64,000 bases of DNA from Chlorobiaceae bacterium (GCA_013334865.1 JAAXWS010000003.1:104477-168476); one strand, 5' to 3'. Positions 34,897-46,377 are shown, counted from the stretch's first letter. The notes: generated by a model not told the origin, from the letters alone. Made by a program: numbers and translations.

Positions 34897-36771
34897 ATGA
34901 AACAGCTATTCCAGGAGGTCAGGTTCTGGCAGCGTATCCGCGTCTGGATACTGCTGCTCCTCCGTAAAAGCAGGTCCTACAAGGACAGTTCCCAGAACCT
35001 GGCGCGGTTGACCTGGGCATCGTTCCTCGCCCAGCTGAACCTGAACCAGGACATCCCGTTCCTGTTTGTCGCCATCTGCGTCGGGCTGGTGACCGGCTAC
35101 GTCGCCGTCATCTTCCACGAAGCCATCAAAATCATCAGTTCGACCCTCTTCGAGGGTTATACGGCCATTGGGCTTCCCTCTTTCAACAACACCACACGCC
35201 TGATCCTGCTGCCGCTCATTCCCGCGTTTGGCGGCCTGATAGCAGGTCTCTACAATACCTATGTCGTAAAGTCGAGGCCGGAGCACGGGCTCGCATCGGT
35301 CATCAAGGCCGTAGCCCAGAAGGAGGGGCGCATCAGGAAATAGAACTGGCTCCACAAGACCGTCACCTCGGTCGTCAGCATCGGTACCGGCGGCGGCGGC
35401 GGCCGCGAGGCGCCCATCGCACAGGTTGGCGCATCCATTGGTTCTGCCGTAGCCCAGCTCCTGAAATTCTCCCCCGCAAGGACCAGGACGCTCCTGGGCT
35501 GCGGCGCCGCAGCCGGCCTGTCGGCAGTATTCAACGCACCTATCGGTGGGGTCATGTTCGCCGTCGAGGTGATCCTCGGGGATTTCAGCGTCAAGACCTT
35601 CAGCCCGATCGTCGTGGCGGCTGTCGTCGGCACCATTGTATCCCGGAGCAGCCTCGGCAACTACCCGACCTTCCACGCCCAAAGCTACAGCCTCCTCTCG
35701 AACTACGAACTCCCCCTCTACTTCATCCTGGGCATCCTTGCCGGGCTGTCGGCGGTTCTGTTCATCAAGACATTGTACTTCATCGAGGAGCGGCTCCAGA
35801 AATTCGAAAAACGGTTCCGCGTCCCGGCATGGGCGATGCCTGCCATCGGCGGCCTTCTGTGCGGCCTGGTGAGTATGTGGGTGCCCGAGCTCTACGGATT
35901 CAGCTACGAGGTGATCAACAAGGCGCTTTCGGGCAACGAAAAATGGGAGAACATGGTCGCCGTCTACCTCCTGAAACCGGTCGTGGCCGCGCTCACGGTA
36001 GGTTCAGGGGGATCGGGAGGAATGTTCGCACCTTCCATGAAGATGGGGGCGATGCTCGGAGGGATGTATGGCCGGGTGGTCAACGAACTGCTGCCAGGCG
36101 TCACGGCAGCATCGGGGGCCGATGCCCTCGTCGGCATGGGGGCGCTGACCGCGGGCATCATGCGGGCGCCGCTGACGGCGATCCTTATCCTCTTCGAGGT
36201 AACCGGGCAGTACGAGATCGTGCTGCCGATCATGTTCGCCGCCGTCACATCGGCACTGGTCGCCCGCCTCGCCTATCCCTACACCATGGAGACCTATGTC
36301 CTCGAGAAAGAGGGGGTGCGCGTCGGTTTCGGCATCGCGCTGACCATTGCCGGGAACATCAGCGTACTCGACGTGATGCGCAAGGAGTTCATCCGGTTCG
36401 ACGGCAACGCCAGGATCGACGACATCATCGACGCCTTCCACACCACCCTCGAATCGAACTTCTTCATCACTGAACCCGACGGGATGTTCTTGGGCATCAT
36501 CGGCCTGGAAGAGTTGAACGTTGTGCTCAAGGAGGGGAATGTCGCGGGCCTCATCGCCGAAGACCTGCTCAAGAAGAACGTGACCGTCCTAGACGACACA
36601 GCGAAACTGGACGAAGCCCTGAAGATATTCGAAATCACCGACTACACCTACCTCCCGATCGTCTCCAGACAAACCGGCCGCCTCCTCGGCGTCATCAAGC
36701 AGGACGATACCTTCTCCTACTACCGCAAGCAGATGAACCTCCTCGCAACGGACGAGCGCAGCCTGGCATAA
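34897..36771 (+). pseudogene. ClC-type chloride channel/transporter with CBS pair, interrupted by in-frame TAG
   Basis: One continuous frame of 625 codons broken by TAG at 35341-35343. Before it the sequence reads QKEGRIRK, and after it [27 protein letters not shown]. So the stop replaces one residue in the middle of the ClC core, most simply TGG to TAG. The rest is intact: the Glu gate region GREAPI, NAPIGGVMFAVEV, GSGGSGGMFAPSM, GALTAGIMRAPLTAILI, and two CBS domains (about residues 490-615). The protein would exchange Cl- for H+ in the inner membrane. A restart at ATG 35554 would lack half the pore. It may be a pseudogene, a suppressed amber or an assembly error. Confidence 0.8.
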
Positions 36772-36823
36772 GCCGATTCATGCCACAAGCAGGAACAGTC
36801 ATCCGTAACATCTGGCTTGCTGC

Positions 36824-36852
36824 TTGACTTTACGGGGATTCGTGTGTACAAT
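36824..36852 (+). promoter_or_regulatory. Sigma-70 promoter upstream of the AlbA_2 gene
   Basis: TTGACT (36824-36829), exactly 17 nt, then TACAAT (36847-36852). It is close to the E. coli consensus and serves the gene starting at 36918. Confidence 0.75.
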
Positions 36853-36917
36853 GAGGAGATGCGGCGGTGAGCCGCGCCCCGGAAAGGATCCAACCGCAAC
36901 CAGACCGAGGAGCACCC

Positions 36918-37592
36918 ATGCCACTCATCAGGCCGAAATCCGCTCCGATCTCCCTGCTCGAAACGGTGGCAGAGGGTGAAGGGCTCTGCACCGAGCTCAA
37001 GCGACTCGTCCACTCCCCCGCCAAGATCGCCCGATCAATCTCCGCTTTCGCCAACACCTCGGGAGGGCACGTCCTGATCGGGGTGGACGACGACGGGCGC
37101 ATCGTGGGCATCAGCAGCGAGAAGGAGACGCTTGAGGTGATCGACGACGCGCTCAGGCTCCACATCGAGCCGATGCCCGCGCTCGACGTGCATGTCGAGG
37201 AGTACAAGCGCCGCATGGTGCTGATCGTCAGCATCCCTGAAAGCCCCGACCGGCCGCACTTCCATGTCGAGGAGGGCTACTGCAGGAGCACGGGAAGGAG
37301 GATCGTAGAGCGGAGGGTGTTCATCCGCGAGGGCAGCCACAACAGGGCGGCGACCGACGACCGGATCGCCCTGATCCAGGACGAAAAGAGACCACTGAAG
37401 GTATCGTTCAGCGACCGGGAGCGGCGGCTGCTTCAGTACCTCGCCGAACATGCCCGCATCACGGCGCCCGAGTTCGCCGAACACGCCGGCATCCCGCTCC
37501 AGGAGGCCCGGAGGATTCTCGTTTCGCTCGTAAGGACAGGCACCGTGCGTCTGCTCGCAGAATCAGGCGCCGGGATCTACGCGCTCGCATGA
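36918..37592 (+). CDS. AlbA_2/Schlafen-type DNA-binding domain protein
   Basis: A 224-residue putative regulator. The N-terminal AlbA_2 domain (about 20-130) has ELKRLVHSPAKIARSISAFANTSGGHVLIGVDDDGRIVGI, shown in one stretch only for its key residues SISAFANTSGG and GVDDDG. A linker leads to a C-terminal winged-helix (about 165-220, LLQYLAEHARITAPEFAEHAG). I use ATG 36918 after GAGGAGC; GTG 36867 is possible. It has its own sigma-70 promoter. The target is unknown. Confidence 0.8.
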   Translation: MPLIRPKSAPISLLETVAEGEGLCTELKRLVHSPAKIARSISAFANTSGGHVLIGVDDDGRIVGISSEKETLEVIDDALRLHIEPMPALDVHVEEYKRRMVLIVSIPESPDRPHFHVEEGYCRSTGRRIVERRVFIREGSHNRAATDDRIALIQDEKRPLKVSFSDRERRLLQYLAEHARITAPEFAEHAGIPLQEARRILVSLVRTGTVRLLAESGAGIYALA

Positions 37593-37752
37593 AAAGGATT
37601 GCCTATGGGGGCTTCCCGGACAAACGCCTGAATTCCGACCAAATATCCCACATTTTCGTATTATTTTTTCAGGAATATTTTTTATTCACCCGAATTTATT
37701 TAAGTTTAACGAGTGAGTATTACGCCATTTCATCAGCATTCCCGTTCCGCCC

Positions 37753-39201
<1,449 letters not shown>

Positions 39202-39220
39202 ACCTTAACGTACGCAACGC

Positions 39221-40291
39221 ATGCTGAGCCGAGTCGCCGAATCGCTCTTCTGGATGAGCAGGTATTTCGAGCGCGCCGAGAACACGGCGCGCTTCCTCGA
39301 CGTCAATTTCAACCTGATGCTCGACCTGAACGGCATCACCTCCGTGGACCATCCGAACTACTGGAGCCCGCTGATCATGGTCATGTCCGATCCCGGCGAT
39401 TTCCGGGCGCAATACGAGGAGTACACCGCCCAGAACGTGACCGACTACCTGGTCTTCAACCGCCAGAACAGCAGTTCGATCATCTCGTCGATCGGCATGG
39501 CAAGGGAGAATGCGCGGAGCATCATCGAAAGCATCTCGAGCGAGATGTGGGAGCAGCTCAACAACCTCTACCACTACCTGCAGAGCGTGACGCCGCAGCA
39601 GGTTCACAACGACCCGTACAGCTTCTACAAGGAGATCAAGAACGCCTCGCACCTGTTCCAGGGGATCACCGACAACACCTTCTCGCGCAACGAGGGATGG
39701 GACTTCGTGCAGATCGGCAAGTACCTGGAACGTGCGGACAACTCGGCAAGGCTCATCGATGTCAAGTACCAGATGCTGATGCCGAAACGCGGCCAGCACC
39801 TCGACCTGGTGAAGAACTCGGTCGACATCATCCAGTGGATGGCCGTGCTGAAGAGCTGCAGCGCCCTGGAGGCATTCCGGAAGGTCTACCTTTCGAAGAT
39901 CGACCCTGACAACATCCTGCGGTTCCTGATCCTCGACCGCGCCTTCCCCCGCAGCATCACCTTCTCGATCTGCGCAGCACAGGAGGCCCTGTGGAAGATC
40001 TCGGGCAGCACCACGCACCGCTACGTCAACAACGTCGACAGGCTGATCGGCAAGATGGACGCGGAGCTGAGCTACACCACGGTGGACGACATCCACATCC
40101 GCGGGGTTCACGACTTCCTCGAAGAGATCCAGAACGGCGTGATCAAGATCGGTGAACAGCTCCACCTGCTCTATTTCGCCTACCACACGCCGAAGATCGA
40201 GCCGGTCGACGCATCCGAAGGGTTGGCGTTCACCGGTGTTGCCGGCGGCAGGGCGAACTGGAGCCAATCCCAGCAGCAACAACAGCAGTAA
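39221..40291 (+). CDS. Alpha-E domain protein (DUF403)
   Basis: A 356-residue, almost fully helical protein. It begins MLSRVAESLFWMSRYFERAENTARFLDVN (two parts of the alpha-E signature: SLFWMSRYFERAENTAR) and later has FVQIGKYLERADNSARLIDVKY and RFLILDRAFPRSITFSI. It ends in a Gln-rich tail. It is always found with CP-ATP-grasp and transglutaminase genes, as here. It is thought to be the scaffold or substrate-handling subunit of a peptide-modifying system. No catalytic role has been shown that I know of. Confidence 0.92.
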   Translation: MLSRVAESLFWMSRYFERAENTARFLDVNFNLMLDLNGITSVDHPNYWSPLIMVMSDPGDFRAQYEEYTAQNVTDYLVFNRQNSSSIISSIGMARENARSIIESISSEMWEQLNNLYHYLQSVTPQQVHNDPYSFYKEIKNASHLFQGITDNTFSRNEGWDFVQIGKYLERADNSARLIDVKYQMLMPKRGQHLDLVKNSVDIIQWMAVLKSCSALEAFRKVYLSKIDPDNILRFLILDRAFPRSITFSICAAQEALWKISGSTTHRYVNNVDRLIGKMDAELSYTTVDDIHIRGVHDFLEEIQNGVIKIGEQLHLLYFAYHTPKIEPVDASEGLAFTGVAGGRANWSQSQQQQQQ

Positions 40292-40329
40292 CCGCCACGA
40301 ATGGGCACAACGGGATAAAAAGCAGAGCC

Positions 40330-41163
40330 ATGATCCTCAAGGTTGAACATACGACGGTCTTCGAATACGAGGAACCGGTTTACGAAACCGCCACCGAAGT
40401 GCGGCTGCAGCCGGCCAGTACCCCGGACGGCACACAGCGGTGCGCCAGTTTCAGCCTCCAGGTATCGCCGTCGGCGCCGATCTTCGAGTACACGGATTTC
40501 TACGGCAACGCGGTCCACCACTTCAACCTCCTGCAGAGCCACAAAAAGGTGCAGATCGTCGCCACTTCGGTGATCGAAACCACCGCAGCCGCCTGCAGCA
40601 TGCCCGTCGAAGAGGACGAGATCAAGCTGCTTGATTTTTCGGCTGAAAGCAGGTACGTGCATTTCGACCCGGCGATCTGCGAGCTTGCCGACCGGTTCAG
40701 GGATCAGGGTGACGACTACAGCCGTGCGATGGAGATCTGCCGGCATATCAACAGCTCGTTCAGGTACGAGCCCGGCGTGACCGACGTGCACAGCACCAGC
40801 GCCGTGGTCATGGCGCTCGGACGGGGCGTCTGCCAGGATTTCGCCCATATCATGATCGCCGCCTGCCGCCATCTCGGCATCCCGACCCGGTACGTCAGCG
40901 GCTACCTGTACGGCGGAGGCAGCACACCCGAGGGGCAGGACGAGGCGAGCCACGCATGGTGCGAGGTGTATTGCGGTCACGGAAAGGGGTGGTGCGGCTT
41001 CGACCCGACGCACAAGACCTTGCTGGTTGATGAGCGGTACATCAAGATCGGTTCCGGACGTGACTACGCGGACGTCCCTCCGGTGAGGGGCACCTACAAG
41101 GGAACCTCGTCGGAATCGCTCAGGGTCTCCGTCCGGGTCAGCTCCCTTGACAAGCCTGCCTGA
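40330..41163 (+). CDS. Transglutaminase-like cysteine peptidase family protein
   Basis: A 277-residue protein. The N-terminal bacterial transglutaminase-like domain (about 1-85) has VEHTTVFEYEEPV and RLQPASTPDGTQ. The papain-like core (about 160-250) has the catalytic triad in GRGVCQDFAHIMIAACRHLG (Cys), ASHAWCEVYC (His) and GFDPTHKT (Asp). It is the third member of the ATP-grasp/alpha-E/transglutaminase operon and is likely a peptidase or amide-transferase acting on the operon's product. The active-site residues are intact. Confidence 0.92.
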   Translation: MILKVEHTTVFEYEEPVYETATEVRLQPASTPDGTQRCASFSLQVSPSAPIFEYTDFYGNAVHHFNLLQSHKKVQIVATSVIETTAAACSMPVEEDEIKLLDFSAESRYVHFDPAICELADRFRDQGDDYSRAMEICRHINSSFRYEPGVTDVHSTSAVVMALGRGVCQDFAHIMIAACRHLGIPTRYVSGYLYGGGSTPEGQDEASHAWCEVYCGHGKGWCGFDPTHKTLLVDERYIKIGSGRDYADVPPVRGTYKGTSSESLRVSVRVSSLDKPA

Positions 41164-41186
41164 GGCGACCCTTCCGCAGGGCAGGT

Positions 41187-43649
41187 TCAGGAGGCAAGCA
41201 GCTCCTTGACCTTCCTGGACAGCCCCATGACCGTAAAGGGTTTATGGATGAAGTTGACGCCGGTGTCGAGAACTCCGTGGCAGGCGATGATATCCGCGGT
41301 GTAGCCGGACATGAACAGCGTCTTCAGACCCGGGATCCTGCCTGCGAGCGCCATAGAGAGCTGGTTGCCGTTCATGTCGGGCATGACGACATCGGTGATG
41401 AGAAGCTCGATGCGGTTTCCCCACTCTTCCGCCAGCCTGATCGCCTCGTTGGGCGATGGAGCGGTAATCACGCGGTAACCGGTCTTTTCAAGCATCAGTC
41501 TGCACAGATTCAGGATTTCGGGTTCGTCCTCCACCACCAGGATCGTCCTCTTGAGATGATGGAGATCCTCCTCACCTCTCATTCTGACGACTTCGTCACC
41601 GGCTTCCGGCATCAGCGGCAGATATACCCGGAACTCGGTCCCCTTGCCTGTTACGGTATCGAAATCGATAAAGCCCCTGTTCTGCTTGATGATCCCGTAG
41701 ACGGTCGCCAACCCGAGGCCGGTCCCTTTGCCGAAGGCCTTTGTTGTGTAGAACGGCTCGAAGATGTGTGCCCGATGCTCCTGTTCGATCCCCTGGCCGG
41801 TATCGCTGACCGAAAGCTCGACGAAATCTCCAGACATGCCGCTGCTCGACCCTGTATTGCTCCGGGCGTCCACATGTAGCCTGCGCGTGCTGATGGTGAT
41901 CCGTCCCTCGCCGTTCATCGCATCACGGGAGTTAAGGCAGAGGCTGGTAAGGATCTGGTCTATCTGGTCGGGGTCCACCCTGACCGGACATACCTCGGGG
42001 TCCTTGTTCAGAATAATAATGACATTCTCCCCTATCAGTCCCAGAAGCATGGAGAGCGTACCCTCGACGACCGTGTTCAGGTCGAGCAGCTGCGGCAGGG
42101 CCGTCTGCTTCCTGGCGAAAGCAAGCAGCTGGCTGGTCAGCTCCGCCGACCGCTCGGCAGCTTTCGAGATCTCTTCGAGGTTCTGCTTCACCTCGGGGTC
42201 GAGCGAAGGCTCCGAGAGGGCGATCTCCGCATTCCCGAGGATCACCCCGAGCTGGTTGTTGAAATCATGGGCGATTCCTCCGGCAAGCTGGCCGACGATC
42301 TCCATCTTCTGGATCTGCATCAGCAGCGCCTGCAGCCTGCCCTCGGACTGCTCTGCACGCTGGCGTTCGACGATGTCCCAGACAAGGTCCACCATCGCCG
42401 AAACCCAGCTGGCGTCGTTCTCGTCGTAATCGCTCCGCTTGTTGCCGAGCAGGAACACCGCCATGACGCCTTCGGCGTTGGAGACAGGGACCGCCAGGGT
42501 ATTGCGCAGCATCGGCATGTGGCCGTCGGGAAACCCGTCAGGCTGTTTCGAGGCATAGTCGTTGCAGATCACCGGGGTTTTCCGCTTTACGGCCTCCTCC
42601 CAGAAACGAGTCTCGTTCATCGGATGGTGCACCCCCTTGCCATCCATGGCACGCATGTGCTTCCGCACCCGCCCGGACCAGACCCGCTGCGGATGGTCGT
42701 TCCCGCCGGACTCGAAAAAATGGAAGAATCCGAAGGAGCTGTCGGTCATCCGCTCCGCTTCGTCTATGGCCGTTCGCATCAGCTCCTCTGGCGTTGCAGT
42801 TCCCGCCATCTGCAGGAGATGGAGGCGGAACGCCGTCAGAGCCTCGTAGCGCTTTCGCTGTGTAAGGTCGTAGATCAGGCCGATAGCGCCTTCCATACGG
42901 CTGTCGTGATAGAACTGGAGCCTGATTTCCACATAATAGATTGAACCGTCCTTCTTGCGCAGCTGGAACTCGCTGACAGGGGTCGCGAGGGAATCCGCGA
43001 GCACTTCGCTGAACATACGCATGGCCGTCGCGTTTTCATCCCCTTCGAAAAACTGGCTGAAGTGCTTGCCGAGAACATCTTCCCGGGTGTAGCCGGAGAG
43101 CTTCTGGATTGCCTGCGACATGTAGACCACGTTGCCCGAGCTGTCGCTGATGAAGACCGGTGCGTCGATCTGTTCGGTGATGGAACGGAACCGCTGCTCG
43201 CTCTGCCACAATGCCTCCTCGGCCAGTTTGCGGTTCGTCGTATCGATGCCTATACCGCTCAGGAAAAACTCCCCCCGGATTTCCAGACGGCTGCCCGTAA
43301 CAAGGAACCAGCGGAACTCAGGGCCTCCCTTCATGAGCAGCCTGAGCTCGACCGTCTCCTCGACTCCGGTTTCAAGAACGCTCCGCATCTTCGCGACCAC
43401 GCGGTCGAGGTCGTCCGGGTGGATGATCTCGACCGCGTTGACCGAAGGCATTTCTCCATCCGGCTTCCCAACAAAGACGTCCCGTATACACGGATTCCAT
43501 CGTGCAAAGCGTCCATCTGCATGCAGCATGTAGACCGTTCCGGGAAGGTGTTCCAGGAGCTTCTGGTAGCCGAGGGCATCACCATCCGGCACGCCATGGT
43601 CATCGAGACGCGGTTGGGACGATGTCGACGGATCGTGTTCTTCCAGCAT
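41187..43649 (-). CDS. Soluble PAS/GAF hybrid histidine kinase
   Basis: An 820-residue cytoplasmic sensor. Two PAS/PAC modules (about 30-150 and 160-280) are followed by a GAF-type domain (about 285-445: EAERMTDSSFGFFHFFESGG, CNDYASKQPDG, LAVPVSNAEGVMAVFLLGN). HisKA is GQLAGGIAHDFNNQLG, HATPase_c has DTGQGIEQ and GKGTGLGLATVYGIIKQNRG, and a C-terminal receiver has VVEDEPEIL, LLITDVVMPDMNG and KPF. I start at ATG 43649 because the upstream ATG 43685 directly abuts a TGTATATT promoter element. With 43649 the element-to-start distance is 36 nt, as at other genes here. The output partner is not visible. Confidence 0.88.
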   Translation of the reverse strand: MLEEHDPSTSSQPRLDDHGVPDGDALGYQKLLEHLPGTVYMLHADGRFARWNPCIRDVFVGKPDGEMPSVNAVEIIHPDDLDRVVAKMRSVLETGVEETVELRLLMKGGPEFRWFLVTGSRLEIRGEFFLSGIGIDTTNRKLAEEALWQSEQRFRSITEQIDAPVFISDSSGNVVYMSQAIQKLSGYTREDVLGKHFSQFFEGDENATAMRMFSEVLADSLATPVSEFQLRKKDGSIYYVEIRLQFYHDSRMEGAIGLIYDLTQRKRYEALTAFRLHLLQMAGTATPEELMRTAIDEAERMTDSSFGFFHFFESGGNDHPQRVWSGRVRKHMRAMDGKGVHHPMNETRFWEEAVKRKTPVICNDYASKQPDGFPDGHMPMLRNTLAVPVSNAEGVMAVFLLGNKRSDYDENDASWVSAMVDLVWDIVERQRAEQSEGRLQALLMQIQKMEIVGQLAGGIAHDFNNQLGVILGNAEIALSEPSLDPEVKQNLEEISKAAERSAELTSQLLAFARKQTALPQLLDLNTVVEGTLSMLLGLIGENVIIILNKDPEVCPVRVDPDQIDQILTSLCLNSRDAMNGEGRITISTRRLHVDARSNTGSSSGMSGDFVELSVSDTGQGIEQEHRAHIFEPFYTTKAFGKGTGLGLATVYGIIKQNRGFIDFDTVTGKGTEFRVYLPLMPEAGDEVVRMRGEEDLHHLKRTILVVEDEPEILNLCRLMLEKTGYRVITAPSPNEAIRLAEEWGNRIELLITDVVMPDMNGNQLSMALAGRIPGLKTLFMSGYTADIIACHGVLDTGVNFIHKPFTVMGLSRKVKELLAS

Positions 43650-43685
43650 TGAGGGTATGTGAAACAATGATAAAAACAGCTGCAT

Positions 43686-43693
43686 AATATACA
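43686..43693 (-). promoter_or_regulatory. Candidate -10 element for the PAS/GAF kinase
   Basis: TGTATATT on the minus strand, 36 nt upstream of ATG 43649. It immediately precedes the alternative ATG 43685, which makes that start unlikely. Confidence 0.5.
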
Positions 43694-43766
43694 GAAATAT
43701 CAGGAGCGTACACTTATTTTATCAAACCAGGGCAAACCATCCCGGAATCGCCTGGTAGACCCGGCA

Positions 43767-43802
43767 GGCCGATGCGGGCAATGAAGGCGGCCGTTTTTTT
43801 TT
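43767..43802 (+). terminator. Weak hairpin with long T-run upstream of tgt
   Basis: GGCCG (43767-43771) and CGGCC (43788-43792) followed by nine T. It has a short stem and a large loop. It may end a short leader transcript ahead of tgt, but the support is limited. Confidence 0.3.
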
Positions 43803-43862
43803 ATGCTTCGGGTTCCCTACCTTCAGGAAACAAAATGCAGCAGTCACGCTCCCCGGTACGCC

Positions 43863-44996
43863 ATGAAATTCACCGTCTCATCGAAAGATCCGCGATCGGC
43901 AGCACGCTGCGGCACGCTCTCCACCAGCCACGGCGACATCCCGACCCCGATCTTCATGCCGGTAGGCACCCGGGCCAGCGTCAAGTCGGTCGAACCCCAC
44001 GAGCTGAAGGAGCTCGACGCCAGGATCATCCTGGCCAACACCTACCACCTTTACCTGAAACCGGGCAACGGCATCCTCGAGAAGGCTGGCGGCATCCACC
44101 GCTTCATGAACTGGGACCGGCCGCTCCTGACCGACAGCGGCGGCTACCAGGTCTACTCGCTTTCAGAGTTGCGGAAGATCAGCGAGGAGGGGGTCACCTT
44201 CAAGTCCCACCTCGACGGCTCTCGCCTGAACTTCACCCCTGAGAACGTGGTGGATACCCAGCGCATCATCGGCAGCGACATCATGATGCCGCTCGACGAG
44301 TGCCCGCCCTGGCCCGCCGACAAAGGCTACGTCCGAAAGTCCGGGGAGATGACCATACGATGGGCGGAGAGGGCGAGGAACCGCTTCCTGACGACCACGC
44401 CGCACTACGGGTACGGGCAGTTCCAGTTCGGAATCACCCAGGGCGGAACCTACGAGGACCTGCGGGCCCATTCGAGCCGGGCGCTGGTCGACCTCGATTT
44501 CGACGGTTACGCCGTGGGCGGCATGGCCGTCGGCGAACCTGCCGAAGAGATGTACCGCATGCTCGACCTCTCCCACACGCTCCTCCCGGAGTCGAAGCCG
44601 CGATACCTGATGGGGGTGGGGACACCCTCGAACATCCTGAACGCGATCGAGCGGGGCATCGACATGTTCGACTGCGTCATTCCGACGCGGGAAGGGCGCA
44701 ACGGCAGGGTCTACACCCGGAAAGGCACCATCAACCTGCGCTCGGCGAAGTTCGCGGAGGACTTCCGGCCGATCGACGAGGGGTTCGACAACCACGTCTG
44801 CAGGAACTACTCGCGCGCCTACATCCGCCACCTCCTGAACGTCGGCGAGATCCTCGGCCTGAAGCTCTGTTCGCTCCATAACATCTCGTTCTTCCTCTGG
44901 CTCACCAGAACGGCACGCACGCACATCGAGGCGGGCACATTCCCCGAATGGAAAGAGTCCTTCCTCACGGAATTCAACGGCAATGACAAAGCATAA
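43863..44996 (+). CDS. tgt: tRNA-guanine transglycosylase (queuine synthesis)
   Basis: Exchanges G34 for preQ1 in GUN-anticodon tRNAs. The 377-residue TIM barrel has LANTYHLYLKPG, LLTDSGGYQVYSLSELRKI with the catalytic Asp, the DxxxPLDECPPW region, FGITQGGTYEDLR, GGMAVGEPAEEMY and the second Asp in MFDCVIPTREGRNG. The zinc site normally has C-x-C-x2-C...H. Here the segment is GFDNHVCRNYSRAY, so only the last Cys and the distal His (SLHN) remain. Start at ATG 43863 gives the family N-terminus MKFTVSSKDPRSAARCG. It overlaps rimO by 14 nt. Confidence 0.95.
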   Translation: MKFTVSSKDPRSAARCGTLSTSHGDIPTPIFMPVGTRASVKSVEPHELKELDARIILANTYHLYLKPGNGILEKAGGIHRFMNWDRPLLTDSGGYQVYSLSELRKISEEGVTFKSHLDGSRLNFTPENVVDTQRIIGSDIMMPLDECPPWPADKGYVRKSGEMTIRWAERARNRFLTTTPHYGYGQFQFGITQGGTYEDLRAHSSRALVDLDFDGYAVGGMAVGEPAEEMYRMLDLSHTLLPESKPRYLMGVGTPSNILNAIERGIDMFDCVIPTREGRNGRVYTRKGTINLRSAKFAEDFRPIDEGFDNHVCRNYSRAYIRHLLNVGEILGLKLCSLHNISFFLWLTRTARTHIEAGTFPEWKESFLTEFNGNDKA

Positions 44997-46329
44997 GCCC
45001 CCCGGCACGCCGGGCCCTTCGCTCTTCCTCCTGAGCCTCGGCTGCTCGAAGAACACGGTCGACAGCGAACGCATCCTGGCGCACGCAGAAGGATGCGGCA
45101 TCGTGCTGGCCGAAACCGCCGACGAGGCCGACATCATCCTGATCAACACCTGCGGCTTCATCCTGGACGCAAAGGAGGAGTCGATCGACGAGACCCTCGC
45201 CGCCATCGACCTCAAGAAGTCCGGAGCCGTACGCGAGGTCTACGTCATGGGCTGCCTGGTCGAACTCTACCGCAGCGAACTCGCCGAAGAGCTGCCCGAA
45301 GTGGACGGATTCTTCGGAACACGCGAGCTGCAGGAGGTGCTGGCAGCCATAGGGGCCCGCTACCGTGAGGAGCTTGCCGAAGAGCGGCACCTGCTGACGC
45401 CGAAGCATTACGCCTGGCTGAAGATTTCGGAAGGGTGCAACCGCCGCTGCTCCTTCTGCTCGATCCCGAAGATCCGCGGACCCTACCGGAGCCAGCCGCT
45501 CGAACAGCTCCTCAGGGAGGCCCGGGCCCTGCAGGTAAAGGGCGTCAGGGAGCTGAACCTGATCGCCCAGGACATCAGCCTCTACGGGTACGACCTCTAC
45601 GGGAAAAGCGCCCTGAACGAGCTGGTCCTGCGGCTCTCCGACATGGAGTTCGAGTGGATCCGCCTGCTCTACGCCTACCCGCTCAACTTCCCTATGGAGG
45701 TGGTCGACACCATGAGGGAGCGGGAAAACGTCTGCAACTACCTCGACATGCCGCTGCAGCACATCAACGACCGCATCCTCAGGTCGATGCAGCGCGGCGT
45801 CGGGCGCCAGGAGACGATCCGCCTGGTCGAAGGAATCCGCGAGCGGAACCCCGGCATCAGGCTCCGCACCACCATGATCGCCGGCTACCCCGGCGAGACG
45901 CGCGCCGAATTCGAGGAGCTGCTGGAGTTCGTGCGCGAAACCCGCTTCGACCGTCTCGGCTGCTTCCCCTACCGCCACGAGGAGCACGCCCCGGCCTACG
46001 CCCTCGAGGACACGGTGGACGATGCGGAGAAAGAGGCTCGCGTCAGTGAGCTGATGGAGCTCCAGGAGGGAATCTCCGCCGAAAACAACCGCCGTTACGA
46101 AGGCACCGTGCTCAAGGTCGTCATCGACGAAGCCGGGGAAGGCACGGCCTTCGGCCGCACGCAGTACGACGCCCCCGAGGTGGACAACGAGGTGATCCTC
46201 GACACCGCCGGAATGGGGGTCGAGGCCGGCGAGTTCGTCATGGCCGAAATCCACGATGCCACCGCCTTCGAGCTGCACGGAAAGATCGTCGGCAGGCCGG
46301 CGTCCGGAGGCGGCGACCAGGCGCACTGA
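44983..46329 (+). CDS. rimO: Ribosomal protein S12 methylthiotransferase
   Basis: Radical SAM enzyme adding a methylthio group to the conserved Asp of ribosomal protein S12. The 448-residue protein has an N-terminal UPF0004 domain with three cluster cysteines in LGCSKNTVDSERI, NTCGFILDAKEES and MGCLVELYR. The radical SAM motif is CNRRCSFCSIP, followed by ELNLIAQDISLYG and YLDMPLQHINDRILRSM. A C-terminal TRAM domain (about 375-440) binds RNA/S12. The sequence YLDMPLQH with RSMQRGV is typical of RimO over MiaB. It overlaps tgt by 14 nt. Confidence 0.94.
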   Translation: MTKHKPPGTPGPSLFLLSLGCSKNTVDSERILAHAEGCGIVLAETADEADIILINTCGFILDAKEESIDETLAAIDLKKSGAVREVYVMGCLVELYRSELAEELPEVDGFFGTRELQEVLAAIGARYREELAEERHLLTPKHYAWLKISEGCNRRCSFCSIPKIRGPYRSQPLEQLLREARALQVKGVRELNLIAQDISLYGYDLYGKSALNELVLRLSDMEFEWIRLLYAYPLNFPMEVVDTMRERENVCNYLDMPLQHINDRILRSMQRGVGRQETIRLVEGIRERNPGIRLRTTMIAGYPGETRAEFEELLEFVRETRFDRLGCFPYRHEEHAPAYALEDTVDDAEKEARVSELMELQEGISAENNRRYEGTVLKVVIDEAGEGTAFGRTQYDAPEVDNEVILDTAGMGVEAGEFVMAEIHDATAFELHGKIVGRPASGGGDQAH

Positions 46330-46377
46330 GCCATCTTTGCCAGCCGCAAATTCGTCTGGCTCGCAGCAGCCCCGTTT

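Noticed and set aside
34593..34967. A 124-residue open frame overlapping the lysS remnant
   Set aside because: It runs in another frame through the remnant and the terminator hairpin, with Ser/Pro-rich low-complexity content.
35341..35343. TAG in the ClC frame as a pyrrolysine codon
   Set aside because: Pyrrolysine is known mainly from methylamine methyltransferases and needs pylT/pylS; no such genes are in the window and the position does not suit it.
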